Shown here one piece after another: positions 47,601-56,600 of a stretch of 64,000 nt of DNA. The stretch is from Misgurnus anguillicaudatus (taxonomy: Eukaryota; Chordata; Actinopteri; Cypriniformes; Cobitidae): NCBI RefSeq assembly GCF_027580225.2, contig NC_073352.2, positions 32,220,501 to 32,284,500 of the forward strand, read 5' to 3'. The number at the start of each line of letters is the position of its first letter. Within the stretch, counting starts at the first letter, position 1. The notes beneath the pieces are model-generated. The model did not search any database. It was not told where the DNA came from and saw nothing but the letters and a program-made list of their open reading frames with translations. Position numbers and translations under genes: made by a program.

Positions 47601-50600
47601 AAAAAGGTAGAGTGAGAAAAAGTGAGAAAGTGGGATGCAACATAATGATGGCAAACTGTGCATGAGGCTTTAGTTAGCAGGGATGTGGTGAGCTGAGAAA
47701 TGACTGAGGTTTCCCACACTGCTGCTTTACACACACACCACAACAGGCTGTCTAAATATGGATTTCATATTGACTTCTATTGTTCTTAAATAACACAAAT
47801 TATACTTAATTTAGACCAGCCCCAATCCTAAACTTTTCAGAAGAGATAAATACATTTAAATACATGTATTGTTCAAGTTTTCGATATACTGCAGTTATCT
47901 TCTTTTCTGTCATTTTGTAGCGAAAACCTCAGCTAGCCCCACACCTCCCCACAAACAATCGCATAAATATATATCGACTGTTATAACTATATTTAATATA
48001 ACTTTTTCACAAAAACACATATACACACTGTAAAACCCGACAAGTTCAGAGTACTCAAAAATTTTGTTGAAACTGATTACATAAATTTTTTTAAGTAAAC
48101 CAACATCAAAAATTTTAAGTAAATATAACTTAAAAAATTTCAGTTAACCCAAATGTAAAAGTTTATGCTTCGTTTTATTAAATCTTTAAGTACAATATAC
48201 ATAAAACTACTGTTTATTATAAGGACTGTTTTACCATATATATTTTTTGTATACCGTACTTAAAACCTCTTTTTACCAATAAATTTTGTTCACAAGTCAC
48301 AGAAACAGATCATGTGACTCATGAAAATTTAAGACAAGTAAAGTGAAAGTATATTGAGACTGAACTCAGTGCAGACTTTCACACAGTCATAGTTTATATG
48401 ATAAAGCAACATATATCCGACCTACATCCTAACTTAAGCACAGGCACTACACTTCTGAACAATGGTAACCACAAAACTAAAAAATAGCAAACTCTTCTAA
48501 ATCTCCAACATAAATAAATGTTTAACACTACTGACTCTCTCTCGTTACTAAAAAACACATTAAATAGCACTTAATTTAAAAAAATGCTCTCGTATTGCAG
48601 GCTCATGCAAAGCATGCTGGGAACTGGAACCTCCTCAACCAATCGTGTTGATTTAACTTTAAACTGAAGTAAATTTGCAGTGCCAGACTCTTTCTTAGCT
48701 TACCTGGCAATTTGAACTCATCACAACTACCAAAAGTTTGTAATTATTTGCAGTGTTTAGTACAGTGAGGCAGTGGTATTGAAATTACTCCGTTTGGAAG
48801 TAATAAATAATTTTTTTGAGTTCTTTGACTCATTTTATTTGAGTTTGTGGAACTTAAAATGGCGAACTTGTTGAAAACACATAAAAATTTTAAGTCCAAT
48901 AAACTTTTTCACAGTTTTGAGTTCAGTTCACTCATTTTAAATGAGCACATTATACTGTTTGGGTTTACAGTGCAAATTCATGATATCAGTCAAAACCCCA
49001 TGATTCATTGTGTTTAACCCATCCCACAGGTGGGATGTTTGGCACTACATATTTAAAAAAACAATCTTAAGGGGGTCGCACACCAGACGCACCATTCAAA
49101 AAAAAAATCGAACACATTGCTTTTTATGAGTATATGCACACCAGCGCCGACAGGTGGCACCTGTCCGCACCACCCAGCTACGACTCAGGAAGTTGCTCAA
49201 TCCTTGTCACGCGACGGAGCACCACTCACATAGTTTAACATTAAATAACATCATATTTGTCCCAAATCAATAACGATTAGCATTGGCTGCTAAAGTTTAT
49301 GTTTAGCATTTTGCAGTAGACACTATCTGAAAAACTCACCCTATTTAATGTGCACTTCCGGTTTACGATACCTCAGAGTTGTCCTAGATGTGACTCGACA
49401 CGGTGCTGAGCTGCGCGTCCGATGTGTTAGTCTTAACCATCACTAATCTTGACAAACTATATATATATATATATCGTTGGAAAGCTCTCTGAGGTTTCTT
49501 TACAATTTTTGCACAAATATTTATATAGTACGAGTAATTTTTTTAATTGGCCACTGGTCAACAGGTGGGCCCAAGATGTTTTTTTACATGTTTACTATTA
49601 GGAAATAACCTTGACAAACTACATATCATTGGAAAGCTCTTGTTGTTTTCATATTTCAAGGTCATCTGATGATAAAAATTTAGTAGTGACAGTCATTTTA
49701 TTAAATGTCAGTTACCCCGTAGGAATACATATGAATTATTATATATTCATAACAATAATATCCTATTATAAATCTTCAAAAAACTATGTATCATTGGAAA
49801 GCTCTAACAATGTAGCTTTCATATTTCAAACCCCCTTTTAATTAATAATGATGCAGTGACAGTCATTTATTAATTTGTGATTTGCGAGTATGCAGCAAAC
49901 CGTTGACACCTAGTGGCCTTAGTTGGTAAAACCACTAAAAGTGTGACAAAAATCACATTGTTTGTGATTTTAACATGAAATTTGGACCAGAACTAGTTTT
50001 ATTTTTGTAGCATTTTTGGAGTTAAACAATTACAAAGTATATACATTATTTTATTTAATTTTTTTTTATATTTACAACCCCAGACAGTTCAGTAAAACTT
50101 TAAAGTGTCTTCTTTAAAAAGAGACTAAGATATTGCTTATAAGCCAAAGAATGACAGAGTTAAATACATTTTTAATACATAAAAAAATAATACTTTTTTA
50201 AACCCAAAGTGGTGCAGAAAAATAAATCAAACAATCTTTTTATCAAAGTATTGTGTTTACATGAGGTAAACTGTAATCATAATATTGCCATAATAGTAAT
50301 TGATTTATGATCCACTCTTCTGGGTATCACTATTAAAGGGATAGTTCACCCAAAAATGAAAATTCTGTCATTTACTTACCCTTATATTGTCATAAACCTG
50401 TAATAAGGCAATGACCCATTGACTTACATTGTAGGAAAAACAAATATGATGGCAGTCAATGGGTGCCGTCAACTGTGTGCTTACAATCATATCAAAATCT
50501 TCTTTGGTATAAATAAATAAGCTTTAGATAAATAATAGTATAAATAAATAAAGCATTAGACCGAGTAAATGCTGATGTTTTTTGGGTGAACTATCCCTTT

Positions 50601-50619
50601 AAGAACCCATTTAACTGCT

Positions 50620-50697
<78 letters not shown>

Positions 50698-53600
50698 TGT
50701 GGGTATACACATTATCCACTGGGGGCCAATTTGTCTCTAGAATTGAGCCCATGCCTAATAAAAATGTTCCTTGTAAAATGGCAAATAGATAGGCATGTTG
50801 TGGTTAGTGTAACATTACTCACCCTCGGTCCAGTGTCTCCCTGGTCACCCTAAACAGACACAGACGAGAAATTCAATGAGTAACACAACGTATATAAATT
50901 GTAGTGCAACACTTGAACTTTTCCTAAAGATTGTCTGTGGTGTTTGCCTGTGCAATAGTTAATGTCTGGATGTTGGTGTTAGGATGCTTACTTAAAATGT
51001 GCCAAATGATTTATTTGTTTTCTAGACTTTCTAACCCATTAACGAGAGCAATTAGCTCATATAAACAGCCTCAGTCATAACTTATTCCGGTTAACCATCA
51101 ACATTTCCTAATGGTCTTAATTATAATACAAAAAGAAAGCAGATAAATTGAAGACAATAACAAATAAGCATCACAATGTTTGGAAGAGGAGTATCCTGAG
51201 ACTTCATGTGTTTGTTATGTTGTGTTGAGTTTTTTTCAATGCAATCAAGCAGAGAGTGCCGTCATTCACCACAGGTTTCTAGTTCCTTTAATTTCAAGCT
51301 TGACTCGCTCCAAAACACGTGTTTGCAAACGAAAGCCAATGCAAACAAAACTTGAAAACATCTGCTGAAAACTGAGAACATTTTTCTGTGTTTGGGATAA
51401 AATATTGGATAAAAAGACATTATAGTACCTTGTCTCCTTTCGGTCCCTGCAGCCCCTGGAAATAAATAAGTTGATAAGACAATTGATGTGAAAAATGTCT
51501 ACAGATGAAAATTGACCAATAAGAGCACAGTCTAAAAACCACATAAGGTGTGATTTATTCACTAATACTAACCACATGCATCTTTAGCGTAGTTATGTCC
51601 TCTCACCTTTATGTGCACCTTATCTCTGTGATTTTCCAGTCATATTTTATCAATCTAAAATGTCTGGCAGTACCTCTTTCTCAATATGCTCTCAATAAAG
51701 CTGTAATCTTTGATCTTACGGTCACCCGCAGATAGCATGATTTAAAGTGCAATAAATTTGATAAAACTATTACTGCCTGTCAGATAGTAAAATAAAGGCT
51801 TTGGTGAAGTTAAATAGGTGTGTAAAGATCCACTCAAATCTGCTTTTTATTCCTGCTCATATCTGGGACAACCGTGTGAACAATTTCAATTCTGCTTTTC
51901 CATAGGAGGCCATAAACTAAATGCACACAATATTTGTAATATCTCAATATAGCTATCGTAATACTGTAAGGGTGGGCGATAAAACGGTAGACATGATTAT
52001 CCGGTAAAAAATTGTCACCTGGTAGAGATTTTGGACTATCATCTCTATCAAGGTTACGTGCCCACGTCATGATCCTATGATTCCTTCATCAATGACTGTT
52101 TTTTTTTGTTTTTATCTCCTTTTTATGCTTGTATAAGGTTTTTGTGAGAATTATGAAAATTAATATGATTGTTATAAAAAAAAGCTCTACTGTGATACAT
52201 ATCGTTATCATGATATAAAATGAATCCCATTGTGATAGAAGATTTTGGTCATATCGCCCACACCACAATACGGTATAATTTTTGCAATATTTAAACAGTC
52301 AGGTTGAATTTCATGCAATTTATAAATAATATTAAAGGTGCCAAAGAATGCATTAAAATAATATGTTAATTGTTCTCTAATATCTACATAGAAGGTTTGT
52401 GACAAAAATATCCAGAGACGGTTTTACATGTCCATTCATTACCTTATTTAAAAGGGTCATGAATAATAATGTTGAGCTCTGCTCTGATTGGCTGTTTTAC
52501 AGAGCAGCTCCTTCAGTAGCTATGTGTGTGCTAACAGACCTTATATCAGACAAACATACAGATTTTGAGGATTAATCAACTGTTTGGAGATTGTTAATGG
52601 AAGTTTCTGAGTGTTAAGTTTGGATCTGCAAAACGTAACTGTAATATCAATACATGTAGTAGAACTTCAGCCTTAACGCTAGCATATAGCATTAACTAGC
52701 CTATAGCGCTAACCCAGCAGTCACAACTTTGTTTTTAGCATTGTAACAACATTGTACTTAATTTAATGTGTAATTTAATGTTGGGGGCGTAAATCTCGAC
52801 TGTAATGTCACACACTGAAAAAAATGATTCATTGAATTTAATCAATTTTTTTAAGGTAAGTGGTTGCACTCAATTTATTTAAGCTACATTTAAACAAAAG
52901 TTTTATATTTTATTTTACTTTACTAATCTTTTTTGTTTAAATGTAGCTTAAATAAATTGATTGCAACCACTTACCTTAAAAAATTGATTAAGTTCAATGA
53001 ATCATTTTTTTCAGTGCAGTGGCTATGTTTACATGCACAAAATTTTGTCAATCCGATTGAATTTAATACGACTGAAGGTTACGACGATACAGTTTACATG
53101 CACCCTTAAAATTGCAATCTGATTAAAATGTTTGTTTACATGTACATTCTATAGAATCCAAACGTCTGCGCAAGCGCACAGCCAGGGCTACCAGATTCGC
53201 CCACCAGAACCATCTCAAATGGACACCCAAAACCAGTCCAAAAGCATCCCAATGACCACTCACAGCCCAAATACAAATAACTAATGAACGAAATACTTTC
53301 ATCTTTAACCAGCAGAAAAAACAACAACTGGTCTAAACTCGAAAAAAAAGCAATGGACTTGGCAACGCCTCGTTGCGAACAGCATCTCTCGTCGAGTTCA
53401 GGCTTTATCTCTGGATTAAAGTCAAAGCGGAGTTCACTGAAAAAAATGATTCATTGAATTTACTCAATTTTTTTAAGGTAAGTGGTTGCAATCAATTTAT
53501 TTAAGCTACATTTAAACAAACAAAAAAAAATTAGGAAGGCAAAACAAAACAAAAAACTTTTGTTTAAATGTAGCTTAAATAAATTGATTGCAACCACTTA

Positions 53601-56600
53601 CCTTTTTTTTCAGTGTTGGAGAAAGTTGTACTTAAGAAGTTTTTAGATATAGGAGATGAAAACACACTTTTCAAATGTCACAATGCTATTTTATTGCTTT
53701 AAGTAGCCTAATGTTTTAAAAGTACACATAAACGGGGCAGAATGTACTCGCGTGACCCCAGTAACCATACCTTAATAATGCGTGATTCCACTGTCTTACA
53801 ATTGTGTATTTCTGTGACGAGAATCATGTGATATAAAAGTTTAAAATAAGAGGTGAAGTTGAGCACAAATGTTCTGCGCATGTGCACAATGCATTTTTGC
53901 ATCTGATTAAAAAAAAAATACTACAATTCACGCATTTACATGCATACTTTTCTCCTGCTGATTGGATCACAGATCGGAGCACAACACCCCCTTCAATACG
54001 ATCCAAATTTGCAGCTGATCGTCCTCAATCGTATTGATTAAGGTGTTTACATGAAGACTTTTCAATACGATTGAGCCATCAATACGATTACAAACGGATT
54101 AATTGGTTGCATGTAAACATACCTACTGTTATGTTGAGATGTTATATGAGTGTTATGTGAGGCTTGTCTTTTGCATGCATGAGGTTTACATTAGAAGGGG
54201 GGAAACAAACGTGTTTAAGGCTCGCAATGTCATTACCATGTACAGAGCTCGTATTATTAATCTACACCTAGGTAAATACAGTTTTACATTATATGGCACC
54301 TTTAAATATTACATAGAAAGAGGCACAAACAAATTGTTAATTAGTGCTGTTATTTATTCGGACACTGCACATTTTGTATATCTCCCTCTCATGTGATGTC
54401 TATGACCTGATTTAAAACAAGGCAGATCACCGTAATGTGATCTAAGAAAGGCACAGCAGGTGCATGCTTGCAAAAACCCAAAACTAGTCACTTTATCACA
54501 CCTGAATGAGATCTATGAACTCGGTTGACTGATTTAGGGCAAAACAACATGACAAAACTCTTTCACAGGAAGCAACAGATTAATGACACTTGGAGGTGGT
54601 CTCTCTTACAGATGTCCAATAAGATGAAGTGGTTTACTTTACATCAGACAAATGGGCATTCATCGACAGTGCTAAAGAGCATAACTGGCTCACTAAACGT
54701 TTGCCTATCCAAAAAAACACACGTTAACAATGATGAATTTGCTCTTATTTTAGTGTGTAATCCATTATTTTCATCACATTTACGATACTGACATATAAGT
54801 ACACGGCACTCTATGGCATTTGACCTTATATCTAAGATGATAGATGACCTAAAAACGTAGATGTAATTTCCCACGATGCCATGCAAGAATAAAACCATAA
54901 TTTCTCATTTGCATAGTATGGACTTATAGCTGGCAGATGTGCATGAAGTTTGCCTACTGAGAGGGCACCTTATATCAGTGCGTCCCAAACTGGGGGGCGT
55001 GAGAGCCCCATTTGACATGCATCATAAATTCTATGCAATTAAACCTCAGAAAAATAAGGCTACTAATAGGGTTGCAAAGCTTGAGAATTTTGGAAATATT
55101 CAAAGTTGGAAACTGAAGGAATTAAAGAAAATACTTGTAAATTCTGGCTAGTGTATAACAACCAAAAATTTGCTTCCTCGACATCTGACACAATTTCAAC
55201 CATGTGCCACAATGACACATATAATCCAGTGTATTTCCAAGGAAGTTTCCAAAATTCCCAGATTTATGCAACCCAGCTACTAACCATTGTATAGTTTAAA
55301 GTGTTTTACTTTTATTGAATTCAAATTCTAAGTTTGAAATTGTTTTATGTCATGAATTTTGTTTGGGTGCGTTGGAAGGGTATTACGGCGAAAAGTTTGA
55401 GAAACACTGCCTTATATAAACCAAAAAAACTCATAAAAGGTAAACATTAGCCACAGAGAACATATAAATCATATTTACCTGGCTTCCTTTAGGTCCAGGA
55501 GGACCCTGTAAATAAAGAATGAACAAATCACATCAGTAATAAAACCTACATCTAAAATGTAAGTTAATCCTGTATTCAAAAAATGAATGCCAGTATTCAA
55601 AAATGATCCCAGATGTCATGAATTGTTTTGGCACAATTTATTTGCATGTTATTTCAGTACTGCTGATTCAAGTTTAAAATGTTCAGATCTTTAATGTTCA
55701 GATATTAAATGAGCTATTTTGTATACATTAGGTTATTAAAAAGATAAGAGATCTAAATTGATGTATAAATTCAACATAATTGGGATGCCCCATGAGCTAT
55801 CAAGAGAGCAAACTTTGATAGCTCATGGGGCATCCCAATTGTTTTGAATTCATACATGAATTTAGATCTCTTATCTTTTTAATAACCTAATGTATACAAA
55901 ATAGCTCATTTAATATAATATTGAAAAGAGCTTTATCTGATATTTCAGCGCAATTGATGAAATGAGATCGCACAACTTTCACACGCTAGCAAAATGAAAC
56001 TAATGAAAGACGCGGAGATTACCTGCTTTAGTTTTATCAATGAAAGCCTAAAGATCTGTACACAATGTGTTCGCACTAGAAGTCAGAAAAGACGTAAAAC
56101 ATTGTGTTCATTACCTCAGATTAGATAAATACGTGGAGAGTAGACAGTCTCGTGTGGCTGGTCAAACACATTCAACCACATGCGCGTTTACACTACAAAA
56201 GCAATCCGATTGTAAGTGTTTTCGACTATCTATGTGGTCGAAAGTGGATGAGCTCAAACCATTTACACCTGTCTTTAGCGTCGTCCACTTGTGATGCGAT
56301 CAACGAAAACACAAATCTTAACACCAAGTGTAAACAGTACCTTAGATGCAGGGCCATTTTACACCTGATCACTTCATGTGTTTTCTCTGATCGGATAGCT
56401 ATCTGATTTGTTAAAACTGTGCCATTTACATTTGGCCACATAAATGCATCTTGGCAAAACAGATATAAATCCAATCTTCTACTCCCTTGCAAAATGCAAA
56501 TACACAATTTATTACTCCGCCTTAAAAAAAACTTAAGACGACGTTTATGCAACAAAAGGCAGCACTTACTGTATGTTGTATTGTATGCTGGGCAAGAAAC

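Larger units (their letters stand above)
42929..50822. other. col23a1 intron of 7.9 kb
   Basis: It holds a candidate cassette exon (43546-43617), an L2-like tail (about 45020-45775), CACTG elements (45323, 45802, 48026), diverged tandem repeats (49440-49880) and a TTAA MITE (50337-50598). The remainder is AT-rich. Confidence 0.6.

Noticed and set aside
50586..50853. Cys-Val repeat open frames
   Set aside because: Translated (GT)n microsatellite.
54103..54396. 97-codon open frame
   Set aside because: It begins inside a MITE end and has no conserved motif.
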